Positions 31,157 to 41,812 of a DNA stretch of 64,000 bases are shown piece by piece. Both the position numbers and the translations under genes were made by a program. The stretch covers positions 4,898,001 through 4,962,000 of the forward strand of contig JARFIW010000453.1 of the NCBI GenBank assembly GCA_036346225.1, in the 5' to 3' direction. The stretch's first letter is position 1; each line of letters starts with the position of its first letter. The notes under the pieces were generated by a model that searched no databases, was not told where the DNA came from, and saw only the letters and a list, made by a program, of their open reading frames with translations. This DNA is from Platerodrilus igneus. Taxonomy: Eukaryota; Arthropoda; Insecta; Coleoptera; Lycidae.

Positions 31157-33480
31157 TTGTCGTTTGTTTCTTCATACAAAATGTCTGACACAAATACTTC
31201 TGAAACTTTATTAAAGCTCTACGCTGCTAGGATTCATGAAATCTTCGAACTTTCTGAAAAGGCACAATACAATGATTCAGTACACAAGTTATTCAAATTG
31301 AAGTGTCGTATAGTGGAATCTATCTACAAGGATTTTACTGAAAAATATGTTACTGTATTTATAAACACAGAACCAGAATTGCAACCAGCTTTAGAGAATT
31401 TGTGTCGAAACGTAGATGACGAATATTATTCTATTCTTTTGATAGAGCAAGAAATATTTTCTGCTGAAGTGAAAACTCCGTCTGCGAATCACACAAGTCG
31501 ACAAGACAATAATTTTACACCTAGAGTAAAATTACCAAAAATTACTCTACCACGTTTTGATAATGACCCAAAAAACTTTAAGACTTTCAAGGATATGTTT
31601 GATGTTTCGATAGATAAACAACCGCATTTAACGGACATCGAAAAGCATTCCTACCTTCTTTCAAGCTTGTCGGGTGAATTATTGACATTGTTGCGGTCTA
31701 TTCCTCTTTGTCATGAAAATTACAAACTAGCATATGACACTTTATGTTCTAGATATAATAATAAACGTCTTTTGGCTAATCACCATTGGGGTTTAATAAA
31801 AAACTACCCGCCTATGCATGCGGAAAACGTAAAACAACTTCGAAATTTAATTGACTGTTTTGCAGAAAACTTATCGATTTTGGGATCATTACAATTTGAT
31901 GTTGAAAGTTGGGATTTCGTTCTTGTAGATCTTTTATTATGTAAACTCGATGAGGAAACTCGTAAACGATTCGAATTGCATTTCAATTCTACTGATGTGC
32001 CTACATTCAATTGCGTCAAAGACTTTTTGTCAAAACAATGTGTAGCCTTAGAGAATCTTGTCTCAAGCAAACAACCGAAAGTGCTTAAAGGTACTATTAA
32101 TAAACAAGGTCTCACTCGTTCGAATTCTGACTTGAAGCCTAGGACATTCTTAGCTGAGACTAACACTTCTAAGAACAATTCGTTCTCCTGCATCCTTTGC
32201 AAGGGAAATCATGTATTGTATTCGTGCGAGCAATTTCTTAAATTGTCTCCAAACAAGCGTCACGAGCAAGCCAAACATCTTCGGTTATGTTTGAACTGTC
32301 TTCGACCAAATCATAACATGTCGTCTTGTCCGTCAAAGGTTTCGTGCAGAACTTGCAATAAAAATCATCATACATTGTTACATTTTGTGCCGTCGATTGC
32401 TACGCCACCACCTTCTTCAACTCCAACTCGTGAAGAAAATTTGCAAACCAGTTCGTCTAATAATGCTACTTGTACTACAACAATTGGGTCTGAGGCGACA
32501 ACTTGTCTAGCTCTGCTACCCACGGTTTGTTTGGAAATTCTCGACAAGAGAAATCAACCTCAAATTATTCGTGCTCTAGTAGACACTGGGAGTCAAATTT
32601 CATTTATTACGGAGTCTTGTCGTAAGTCTATTGGTATATCGTCTCGTCCTTCTTCGATTCCTATTTCTGGCTTGGGCCAGACTTCACACCAAACGTTAGG
32701 TGTAATATCTGGAACAATTCGTCCCATTCAGGAATATGATTCAGTCCCGACGGACAACAATTTGAAAATAAACTTAATGGTCTTGCCGTCTATTTGCGGT
32801 AATCTTCCAAACAAGTATATTCAATCGTATTGGTCTCATTTGGAAAACATAAAACTCGCAGATGAAAACTGGAGACATCCCTCTCCAGTACAAATGTTAT
32901 TGGGCTCTGATGTTGCCAGTCGTATTTTGCTCGATGAGAAAATTGATGGCAAAGAAATTTCGCCTGTTGCTGTCAACACCATATTTGGTTACATGATATT
33001 TGGTACTGTCGATCCCATCTCAACCAATGTTATTCATTCGTTCTTTGTATCTATCGATCCTTGTATGGATATTGATCTTAAACATTTTTGGGAGCTTGAC
33101 GACATTCCATCGAAGAGTTTGTCGTCCCCGGAAGATAACCTTGCTCAACAATCTTTTGATAACTCGTTGCATCGGTTACCCAATGGTAGGTTCGGCGTGA
33201 GCCTCCCATTTAGAGAAAATGTTCGTGAGTTTCCGGACTCGAAATCTATTGCCATTAAACGTCTATTGTCACTAGAGCGTCGTCTCGAAACTAATCCAGA
33301 CTTGCGAAATTTTTATGTAGATTTCATGCGTGACTACGAAGCATCTGGTCACATGTCGCTTTTATCAACGCCTCCAGCTGACAATAATGCGTATTTTATT
33401 CCACACCATGCAGTGTTCAAACTAGAAAATAATAAACCTAAATTGAGAATTGTTTTGACGCTTCGGCTCGAGCTTCGAAT
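31157..33480 (+). pseudogene. BEL gag, zinc knuckles and aspartic protease
   Basis: A frame of 778 residues starts at 31157; a second ATG at 31181 (MSDTNTSETLL) may be the true start. Residues about 1-300 are a DUF1759-type gag with the KLPKITLPRFDNDPKNFKTF segment. Residues about 345-410 hold cysteine knuckles (CILCKGNH...C, CLNCLRPNHNMSSC, CRTCNKNHHTLLH). Residues about 455-640 are a retropepsin-like protease with ALVDTGSQISFIT. The N-terminal part of RT follows (HHAVFKLENNKPKLRIV). One missing base in the T run near 33452 shifts the frame and ends the protein at 33493. The RT continues in the next frame, so gag-pol was probably a single frame originally. Confidence 0.88.
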
Positions 33481-34075
33481 GGTATTTCATTGAATGATAC
33501 CTTACTCACTGGACCTAAGCTCCAGAATCATATTGTAAAAATACTTTTGGCATTTCATATTCCCAAGTTCGTTTTTGTCTGTGACATAAAACAAATGTAC
33601 AGGCAAATATTGATATCAGAAACGGATCGTTCTTATCAATTGATACAATGGCGATGGAATCCTTCAGAACCAATTTCAACCTATCAGTTGAACACAATTA
33701 CATATGGAGTTTCATCCGCTCCTTTTCTCGCCATTCGCACTATCTTACAACTAGCTGAACTAGGAGAAAATAGCTACCCATTGGCTGCTCATGCTTTGAG
33801 AAACAATTTGTATGTTGATGATGTATTGACTGGGTCGTCCACTCTCCAGGCAGCTCATGAACTAAAACGTCAACTCATCGACCTACTACGTGCTGGCTGC
33901 TTCGAACTACGCAAATGGGCTAGCAACAGTCCACTACTGTTAGAAGATATTCCTACTGAGTATCAACAAGTAAAACCAAGATTAGTCGCAAATGATCTTA
34001 ATTTTACCATAAAAGTGCTTGGTCTTCAGTGGCACTCGATACCTGATAATTTTCATTTAAAATGCAGTCTTTAGA
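33457..34075 (+). pseudogene. BEL reverse transcriptase
   Basis: The frame (ATG at 33490) gives LNDTLLTGPKLQ-type sequence, FVCDIKQMYRQI with the first palm aspartate, ITYGVSSAPFLAIR, and LYVDDVLTG, the catalytic YxDD box. It stops at 34072; RT-connection sequence (LSKRILLSTVARIYDPLGF) continues in another frame, showing a second frameshift near 34060. The palm motifs are intact. The break and the frameshift at 33452 prevent a full polyprotein. Confidence 0.88.
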
Positions 34076-34898
34076 AAATCGTCTTTCCAAGCGGATTTTA
34101 CTTTCGACAGTTGCTAGGATTTACGATCCTCTAGGATTTATTACACCAGTTACCTTTTTACTCAAACAACTCATTCAACAATTTTGGGTGCTGGGGTTGG
34201 ATTAAGACGATCCTCCTCCTGAATCTATTGTCTTATTTTGGAAAAAATTTGTTGCTGAATTTTCATATATTGATTCAATTCAAATTCCTCGTTATATCCC
34301 TATTGATGAAGCCTGTAGTATACAACTACATGGTTTTTGTGACGCGTCCGAGAAAGGATATTCGGCTATTGCATATTTTCGTTTAGTATTTCCGTCAGGA
34401 AAAATATCTGTTCACTTTGTTATGGCTAGATCAAAGGTCGCCCCTTTGAAATGTCTTTCTATACCCAAGCTAGAACTATGTGCTACCGTACTTTTGTCTA
34501 AATTAGTTCATTTTGTTAAAACTACTTATTCAAATGTAACCTTTGAAAAAATCTGTTGTTACACTGATTCTTTTGTCGCGTTGACTTGGATTAAGTCACC
34601 TACCTATCGTTTAAAAATGTTTGTAGCTAACCGTGTTAGTTACATCCAAGAACGTATTTCTCCCGAACAGTGGAGTTACATTAGTTCTTCAAACAACCCA
34701 TCTGATTGTGCTACCAGAGGTTTATTTCCTTCGGTATTGCCCGCGCATCCGCTATGGTGGGCAGGTCCTGAATTTTTGTCGTCTGAAGAAAATTGGCCTT
34801 TGCCAAAATTGTTCGTCCCTTCTCTGGAAGCATCTTCTGAGGAGAAACGCCTTACTTTGATTGTTACTGTAGAATCAACTTGGCTGGAAGACTTATAA
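34076..34898 (+). pseudogene. BEL RT-connection and RNase H region
   Basis: After a stop at about 34204 the frame gives LHGFCDASEKGYSAIAYF, SVHFVMARSKVAPLK, IPKLELCATVLLSKL, CYTDSFVALTWI and NPSDCATRGLFP, the Pao-family RNase H region with its acidic residues. It stops at 34896-34898 (TAA). The coding sense of the following DNA shows the stop is a mutation rather than the natural end. Confidence 0.85.
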
Positions 34899-34959
34899 AA
34901 CAAATTTTCGTCGTTACACAAAATTCAACGTATAGTCGCATATTGTCTGAGAATCTTTA

Positions 34960-36300
34960 ATGTTAGAAAAGCTACCATCAATTCGCTATTTTTATCGTCG
35001 GTGGAGCTTCACACTGCTCTTATGGTTATTGTCAAGGTGGTCCAATTTAGTTCACTTAGTTGAAATCGAAGTCGTTCGTCAAGGTGAGCCTTTGCCTAAA
35101 TATCTGCAACGTCTAGGCTTATTTCTTGATTCGAATGACATTTTAAGAGTAGGCGGGAGACTGATTCATTCCAATCTTCCAGATTCCGCAAAACATCCAG
35201 CGGTATTACCCAATAAACACCGTATAACAGATTTGTTGATTAAACAAGTGCACACACTTAATTTACATTCGGGAGTAAACACAACGATGTACTTGCTTCA
35301 AGAACGATTTTGGATCATCTCATCTCTTCGCGCAGTTCGTAGAATACTGTCTAAATGTTATCATTGTTATCGTCTTCGCCCTATTCCTGTCAGTCCAGTT
35401 ATGGGTGAATTGCCTTCATTTCGTGTTTCTCAAGCCAAGGCTTTTAGTTCCGTCGGCATCGATTTTGCCGGCCCTTTTACGATTAACATGCATCGTGCAA
35501 GAGGCACCAAGACTTGCAAGACATATCTTTGTGTGATTGTTTGTTTCGCCACTAAAGCTCTTCATTTGGAAGTCGTATCAGACTTGTCGACTGATGCCTT
35601 TATCGCTTGCCTTCGTCGTTTTATTGCTCGTCGTGGTCGGTGTCAACACATTTTCAGCGACTGCGGCACAAATTTCGTCGGCGCTAGTCGCTAACTTTTA
35701 AAGGATTTCCGACACTGTGCAGAATCGTTAGCCATTTCGTGGCATTTTAACCCCCGTCTACCCCTCACTTCGGAGGTATTTGGGAAAGCGCCGTTAAATC
35801 GGTGAAACCAAGTGCTCACGTACGAGGAGTTTCATAGTTTAATCACTCAGATTGAAGCATTGTTGAATTCAAGACCCTTGTGCAGCATAAGTTCGGATCC
35901 CAATGATCTTTCGTCACTGACACCAGGTTACTTTCTAACTTTAGAGCCCTTGACAGCACCTCCGGACCCAGACTTGTCTCATTTGAAAATCTCTAGACTC
36001 TCTCGTTGGCAGTTGATTCAAGCTATGCATCAAAGTTTTTGGGTTCGATGGCACAATGAGTATTTACACCAATTGTATCAACGTGGTCGGTGGTACAAGT
36101 CCAAGAGACTCGACGGCGTTGACATTGGTACTTTAGTGCTCATCAAAGAAGAGGGCGTTCCTCCTTTAAATTGGAAACTCGCCAGAATTGTAGAGCTTCA
36201 TCCTGGAAGCGATGGAGTACCTCGTGTAGCCACCGTAAAAACTTCACGAGGGAATTTGAAAAGACCAATGGTCAAATTATGCCCATTGCCGTCTCAATAA
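34960..36300 (+). pseudogene. BEL integrase, interrupted
   Basis: Frames at 34960-35694 and 35812-36300 give an HHCC-like N-terminal domain (VHTLNLHSGVNTT...CYHCYRLR). The core has VGIDFAGPF (first D), IFSDCGTNFVGA (second D) and IEALLNSRPL (catalytic E). The C-terminal DUF5641-like domain includes WVRWHNEYLHQLYQRGRW. The first frame joins the preceding coding sequence through a frameshift near 35050. A stop at 35692 and frame change between 35694 and 35812 break the core, so it is inactive. The final stop lies at 36298-36300. Confidence 0.88.
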
Positions 36301-36449
36301 TAAATATTAATTATTTTAGTGTTCTTTATTATAGTTTCGTAAGCATTATTATATTTATTTAGTTCTACATACATACAAGACTCGGTCAAAGTTAAATTTT
36401 CGTGTTAAGTTTAAAAAAAAATAGCCCAAAGCTATTTTGGTGGGCAGAA
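36301..36449 (+). other. BEL 3' untranslated region and polypurine tract
   Basis: The purine-rich GGTGGGCAGAA directly precedes the 3' LTR and is the likely plus-strand primer. A short inverted repeat, ATAGCCCAAAGCTAT, sits just before it. Confidence 0.6.
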
Positions 36450-36844
36450 TGTTTCGTATTAGTTAAAACTCAAACTATAGTGGATTTAAATTGTGCAGTG
36501 CGCTTGCGCCTCTTAAAATAAAACGCGTGCGAAAGTGGTTTTGTGACGTTTATCGAGGACTCTTCTTTCGACCTAGTAACGGGACGGTTGTGCGTGACAA
36601 GCTATACCCAATAAAGTATAGTGCTTGCAACAGTGCATTCAACTGACTCCCCCGGGGGCATTCCAGCAACATTGAAGAGGACCACACACCAAGGACAATA
36701 TTGGTGAGTGAATTTATGCCTTCTGTTTATTTTTACATGCATACAACTTTCGCATTTAAAGCTCGCGTTTTGTTCTACTTCGCCATACAGTCCCAAAACC
36801 TAATAAGACGCGCCAGCACATTTATTTAAGTTAATTAGTAGACA
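36450..36844 (+). repeat. BEL 3' LTR
   Basis: TGTTTCGTATT to TTAGTAGACA, 395 bp, nearly identical to 30141-30536 with a one-base deletion near 36793. Confidence 0.92.
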
Positions 36845-36849
36845 GGTAC
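36845..36849. repeat. BEL target site duplication, right
   Basis: GGTAC is an exact copy of 30136-30140. Confidence 0.88.
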
Positions 36850-36915
36850 AATTAGTTTAGGTATGATCAGCTTTTCAGCAATTCCAACAAGAAATGGAAT
36901 TAGTTCTCTCCGTAT
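36850..36915 (-). pseudogene. First zinc knuckle of gypsy gag, right of the BEL insertion
   Basis: The minus strand reads ISCWNC, a stop, then KADHT and a cysteine (TNC), the expected C-x2-C-x4-H-x4-C knuckle. The frame then reaches the BEL duplication and continues at 30135 on the other side. Confidence 0.6.
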
Positions 36916-37121
36916 TCATAATTGTAGAGAAAAAAATATTATAGAGTTACGGGAGAAATCGCTGCAGTAAGATACGTTTGATTGGGAAAGTTTTGCTTGG
37001 GATTTTCCTGAAGGATGAAATTTTACTTCTTGTAAAGAACGGCAAATGTCCTGAAGATAAGAGACAGAATCAATTGTTTGAAGAAGTAAATGCTCAGAAT
37101 AGTAGGCATTTAAATAACAGA

Positions 37122-37631
37122 TTAATTGGGTGAGAATTTTTGTTTTATCAAGTTTTTATTTAATAGGATAAATAATGTTTGTACTTCTACAATATAAAAT
37201 ACAACATTTTCATTTAAAGCTTGGAAACGAGCGCGAATTTGAGATAAAATTTTATGGTCATAATCAAAGGTAGCAAAACTTTTTTTTAAAAGCTCTACTA
37301 GTTCTGGCCTACTATGAAATTGGTGTCTAAGATTACGAAACCAAGCTAAGGGATTGTCAGAGAATAATTCAACAGTACTTTTGAATAGCTGTTCGTCAGT
37401 ACAATTTCTAGAAATGTTTAAATCATCAATCCTTTCGAGAAAGAAAGTTAAAGAAATTTTTGAGTTATTACCTGAAAAACTTAAATTCCATTTGTATACT
37501 GGTATGGGTTTACATACGTCATATTCTGCATGTAATGATAATTTATTTAAATTTAAAGCAGTTATAGGAATATTGGAAACGAGATCTAAATTTTCAAGTA
37601 CAAATTCTTCGTGAAGCAGTAGTTCTGACAT
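37122..37631 (-). pseudogene. Ty3/gypsy gag (capsid region)
   Basis: A frame of 169 residues starts MSELLLHEEF at 37631. It contains VYKWNLSFSGNNSKISLTFF and LERIDDL (capsid start), LFSDNPLAWFRNLRHQF, and a FDYDHKILSQIRARFQ segment, all typical of retrotransposon gag. It stops at 37122, while gag-like sequence continues in other frames toward 36850. The ATG and N-terminus are intact. The gene is separated from its pol by the BEL insertion. Confidence 0.82.
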
Positions 37632-39439
37632 GAACTCACTTTTAGTTTCTTTAGTTTCGTCAGAGTTTAAAAGAGATTATACATCAAGACGTTTTAAATA
37701 AAATAAACGTGAGCAAATTCGTAACAATTTAATTTTTGTAGGTGAAGGATCAGTGGAATATGCAACAAGTTTAATATTGTCATACGTCAAACGGCGAGTT
37801 CTAGGTTTTAATCAAAATTTAAAATCATGAAACGGGGAAGTGGTATACCTTCTTCTTAATCTTCTTTGGGAATTACGCCACTCATAGTTCTTAAAATCAT
37901 CTTTATTTACGTTTCGATCCATGAGCTAGGATCATTGTCAAAATAATAAAAACTTCAAGTTTGACATTTATATAGGTATACCTTCCTTTTCTTGAATAAG
38001 TACCGCTTTACGTTGTAGTCTGCGCTCATTTTGGATCTGCAGGTGGAATATTACTTGAAAAAAGTTCCCACAAAACTTCTTTTGTTTTTAAATGTAGGTA
38101 ATTCATGTTAGTGTCATAAATAATAAAAAGAATTAGGTTAAGGTTAGATATTATAGTTAATAGACACAGTTAGCTATATTTATTTATTAACTGAATGAGC
38201 CATTTTTACTTCTAGGTTTTTAGATATCAATTCATTTAATCAAAACAGATGGATAGTTGAAGTAGAAGAATTGGAGTATTTATCACAGAAAACGTCTGTT
38301 AGATAAAAAGTTACGAAGACAGTTAGATACATTTGGCCCTATTTCTAACAGATTAAATTTGATTTGCAGAAAATGAAATCTTTATGTTACTTAAGTTAGT
38401 GGAAATCACTAAACAGTGAATGTTTTAAAAGTTAATTACGAATATATATGCTAATAGACTTACCTATCAAGTTTTACTGTAAAAATAACCATTTTTTCAA
38501 GAACGCAAATTAGACAAAATACTGATATAAAATTCTGCTTCAAATATGAACAAATTTCGTTAAATATTCACAGAACTGCGATTTCAATTACACTATATTA
38601 AAACTCAATTCATTTTTAAAATATTTCAACAATACGCGTGCTCTCAGCACAAGGAAACCAGTCATTTTGTTATCTTATTAAGGCATTATGAAAGAGGTTA
38701 GGAAATGTATACAATGAGCCCCTAGAGTTGACAGAAACATTCTAAAATGTCAAATTCCATGAAGGTTTCAACGTTCTTCATGCAAAATTGACAGATGTTT
38801 TTAGTTCAGACGATAGAATTTGTACGTTGTTGGTTTAGACGAACTTCAGGACGAACATAAAATATGGATGATATTATACGTAAAAATTCCATTACTATGT
38901 GGAAAGAGCAAACTTTCACATTTGAATTACCAGAACATTAAAACATTATATCTGAAGAATCTGCACCTTTGTCAGAGCGCCAAACTGCTACCTCCTTATC
39001 TTTCCCGCTTGACGTCAATTATTATAATAACCCTAGTCGTAGTTTATTACGTAATTATTGTCTTTGTAGCTAACCATGTAAAAATAAGCCTACGTCCTAT
39101 CTGCCTGTTTTCAGGTGGATCCCCACGATATATTTAGATAATGAAACAGGTAAAGGATACGACAGGAACGCTTCTTTCTGAATTAATACGGACTCGCGTT
39201 CGATACCTCGATACTGTTCAATAGACGGTAATTAAGTCTCTTATTTTAAAATGCATCGTTCCCACGAGCTTGTTGGTATCCTCCTATACAACGCTTCTCA
39301 TGGTCAACCGCGCTTGCCACACGTCCCTTTAACTTGGGAAATGTTTGTTTGTCAGGTATACAGGCAATAAATTTGAGATTATTGTCCTCAGGTTCGTGGA
39401 AAGTTATAATATTAAACTTTACACGTAATAACTTAATTA
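37632..39439. other. Gypsy 5' flank and intergenic DNA
   Basis: It should contain the gypsy leader and 5' LTR, but I could not define LTR ends. A block near 38985-39040 (CTTTCCCGCTTGACGTCAAT) repeats the one at 15130. No other gene is visible. Confidence 0.35.
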
Positions 39440-39655
39440 AATTTAGGATAGAAAAAAATTTTTCCTTTTTTGGGATTTAAAATCCCCTAATCCTAATATT
39501 AAAATTAAACTTGATGCAGCCAAAAAATGCAACAAGCTGCGTCAACAATTAAATAAACTTGGTTGGTTTAATGTTAATAAATTTTCTAAGAAACCTATTA
39601 CTGCCACTAGCAAAAGCTGTTTTACTAATTGATGGATTTTGGTCTTTGCGCTAAA
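39440..39655 (+). pseudogene. Short unidentified coding relic
   Basis: A plus frame reads FWDLKSPNPNIKIKLDAAKK, CNKLRQQLNKLGWFNVNKFS and ends about 20 residues later at a stop near 39634. It is basic and helical. I suspect the N-terminal region of a retroelement protein, possibly Penelope-like, given the neighbour at 40540, but cannot confirm it. Confidence 0.3.
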
Positions 39656-40539
39656 AAGAAAAGTTCCTGTACTCTTGAATAATAATACTGCATTGTTATG
39701 AACATAACAAATTCAAATAGTAACACAAAATTATTTTTAATTATTCTTCCGCATAAAAAACATAAAATAAAATAGAGCAAGCAATACACTTTAAATAAAT
39801 TGCATTATTAAAAACTCCACGGACTTAAAATATCAGGAACAAAAATATTTCTTAAAACCCATCCCATGAAAGGCATATAATGGCATATTTAACTAACAAA
39901 GTATAATTTCATTATTAAATCTTTAGCTTATTATTCCAATTTATTAACTTTTTTTTTAATACCATAACTTTTGTTGCGTTTCCAGAAGCGTTTTCTTTTG
40001 AACTGTTTTGTCTCTTTTGTCAATGCAATTTTCAAGTATTGATTTTTTGCTCCAAGCATATCTTAATTATAAAATCATGGTTTTGTTGATTTCACTTTAC
40101 TGACACCCACAGCAATACCTGCAGCGGTTAATAGATATCTCTAAGCGATCAAACTTTCCTCTATAAAGTTTTCCACCAAAAAACAATCTTTGCTCACAAA
40201 AAAATGTTTATACAGTTGCATTTCTATAGAAAAAATGCATATTTTCTGTATCAACATATGAAGCTTGCACATTAATTATGCATACATTTGTATATAAGAA
40301 AAGCATTTATCAATTTTAGCTAATTTAGGAACCGTAGTAAGAAAATACACGGACAAGTTTATGGAATTTGGGTAGAATACGTTTAAGATGGGACTATTCA
40401 ATTATATTATTAAAATAAAATGCCAAATTAAATAATTAAATACCCAGTTCATTCTTCTACAACCAGTAATTAAAAACCGGGACTTCACCATATAGACATA
40501 CCAAATTAAAAAAATACCAACATACTCGTATTTTTCATT
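39656..40539. other. AT-rich intergenic DNA
   Basis: I see no gene, repeat or RNA here. Confidence 0.4.
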
Positions 40540-40586
40540 ATTAATATTTATGGTTCAGGATTGGGACCGTGTCATTTTATAAATTA

Positions 40587-40626
40587 AGGTTGACGTTTCG
40601 CCCACTTTTGTAACAGGTTTTATCAG
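40587..40626 (-). ncRNA. Degenerate hammerhead-ribozyme-like motif, left end
   Basis: The minus strand reads CTGATAA at 40626-40620 and GGCGAAACGTC at about 40602-40592. It matches the right-end motif but one core base is changed (CUGAUAA for CUGAUGA), so it is probably inactive. Confidence 0.45.
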
Positions 40627-40686
40627 GACAAGAAAAGAAAATAAGTACTAAAATAAAAATAAAAATAATAATATATGCATGGAGTC

Positions 40687-41115
40687 TTTGGAATCCATGG
40701 CTCTAGAATCCACAGACCTTAAACCAAAACTTGGCTCCGTTACGTAGATGACACTTTTGTAATCTGACCCCATGGACAACAAATGCTCAATAATTTTCTA
40801 GATCACATTAACAATCAACAAAAAGATATTAAGTTCACTATAGAAATTGAAAAGAACGGAACTCTGCCATTCCTTGACGTTCTGGTGGCGCGCCAACCTA
40901 TCGGACGACTCAGTCATTCCGTATATCGAAAATCCTACACACACAGACAGATACCTACATGCGTCGTCACAGCATCATCCATCACAAAAGTCATCGGTAA
41001 TCAACTCTTTAGTCCGCCGTGCAATTAAGATTTCACAACCAGAACATTCATCTAATGAATATATACACAGAGTAACAGACCGAATTGGCAAAATTCTACG
41101 TAAACACGACATCTA
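40687..41115 (+). pseudogene. Penelope-like RT, C-terminal half
   Basis: The frame begins with ESMALESTDLKPKLWLRYVD, including the YVDD catalytic box, then a stop (TGA at about 40765). It continues from 40783 with NNFLDHINNQQKDIKFTIEI and TLPFLDVLVARQ. A frameshift near 40950 leads to THTDRYLHASSQHHPSQKSS and VINSLVRRAIKIS, ending at the stop at 41114. The order is diagnostic of Penelope RT. The region before the palm is missing. Confidence 0.85.
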
Positions 41116-41194
41116 AACAATCCATAAACCCACTAATAAAATTTCACAAATATTACAACCCTCAAAAGATTCCGAAAACAGTATTAAAGCCCCA

Positions 41195-41527
41195 GGCATA
41201 TATAGTATACCTTGCAGCTGCTGTTTAGTATACATAGAAGAAAGAGGACGGTCAGTACAAACTAGACTAAACGAGCATAAGCGATGCCTAAGAACAAGCC
41301 AGTACAATCGCTCAGCGGTGGCCGAACACCAACATGAAACAGGCCATACCATTAACTTTGACAAGACGAAACTAATTGCCAGAATTCCATTTTTCTACAA
41401 CAGAAAAATCGAATCCGTAGAAATCACTAAAAATTCTAATAATCTAAACAAAGACAATGGCTACCACCTTTCTCCGATTTGGAAAACAAGCCTATGTTTT
41501 CAACAGCGGAACCGTGACGTTCACTGA
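41195..41527 (+). pseudogene. Penelope-like GIY-YIG endonuclease domain
   Basis: GIYSIPCSCCLVYI starts the domain at 41195 with the paired cysteines of Penelope endonucleases. The second signature is YIE instead of YIG. Then come RGRSVQTRLNEHKR, SAVAEHQHETGH, and KIESVEITKNSNNLNKDNGY with the conserved glutamate, ending HLSPIW. The frame is open through most of the domain. It would nick target DNA for reverse transcription. Confidence 0.85.
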
Positions 41528-41721
41528 TCCGCTACAACACTTCTCTCTATTCATGATCACTCGTGCATCAGCTATTTCGACACAAGAGACTTTTTGGCTT
41601 AAATGGGCTAGTGAGTCTGCTAGTCCAGAAGTAACTCTTTACACTTTAACTTGTCTACTTAATATTATCATTCTTCTCTTTATTATTATTTTTATTTTAT
41701 TACTTATTTTCTTTTCTTGTC

Positions 41722-41753
41722 CTGATGAAGCCCCTTAAAAAAGTGGCCGAAAC
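41722..41753 (+). ncRNA. Hammerhead-ribozyme-like motif, right end
   Basis: CTGATGA at 41722-41728 and GAAAC at 41749-41753 flank a short GCC...GGC stem with an A-rich loop. This is the core layout of a hammerhead. Penelope-like elements are known to encode such ribozymes in their terminal repeats. Stems I and III were not fully worked out. Confidence 0.55.
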
Positions 41754-41812
41754 TTTGACCTTAGTTTATAAAGTGACACGGTCCCAGCCCGGAACCGTAA
41801 ATATTTATAATG

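Larger units (their letters stand above)
30141..36844 (+). mobile_element. BEL/Pao LTR retrotransposon, full-length but disabled
   Basis: Two LTRs (30141-30536 and 36450-36844) flank a gag-pol region in the order gag, zinc knuckles, aspartic protease, RT, RNase H, integrase. That order and the domains are BEL/Pao. A 5-bp duplication GGTAC marks the ends. The LTRs differ at about eight or nine places by eye (around 2%), so insertion is relatively recent. Several single-base frameshifts and stops break gag-pol, so this copy cannot make a full polyprotein. No envelope-like frame is present. Confidence 0.92.
27000..37631 (-). mobile_element. Decayed Ty3/gypsy retrotransposon split by a BEL insertion
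   Basis: On the minus strand the order is gag (37631-37122), first zinc knuckle (about 36915-36850), BEL insertion, second knuckle region (30135-30040), a weak protease region (about 29850-29400), RT (29370-28885), RNase H (28398-28100) and integrase (27520-27000). This is the gypsy order. Stops and frameshifts occur throughout. LTRs were not identified at either end, so the limits given are those of coding sequence. Confidence 0.8.
40540..41812 (+). mobile_element. Penelope-like element with inverted ends, 5'-truncated
   Basis: An RT C-terminal half and a GIY-YIG endonuclease lie between inverted copies of one sequence (40540-40675 and about 41675-41812). They share GGGACCGTGTCA, TTTATAAA, GTTTCG and ATCAGGACAAGAAAAGAAAA. 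Inverted or partial LTR-like ends are known for Penelope-like elements. The RT fingers region is absent and stops occur, so the copy is dead. Confidence 0.82.

Noticed and set aside
31804..32202. 132-codon minus-strand frame inside BEL gag
   Set aside because: It is antisense to a clearly coding gag sequence and has no domain.
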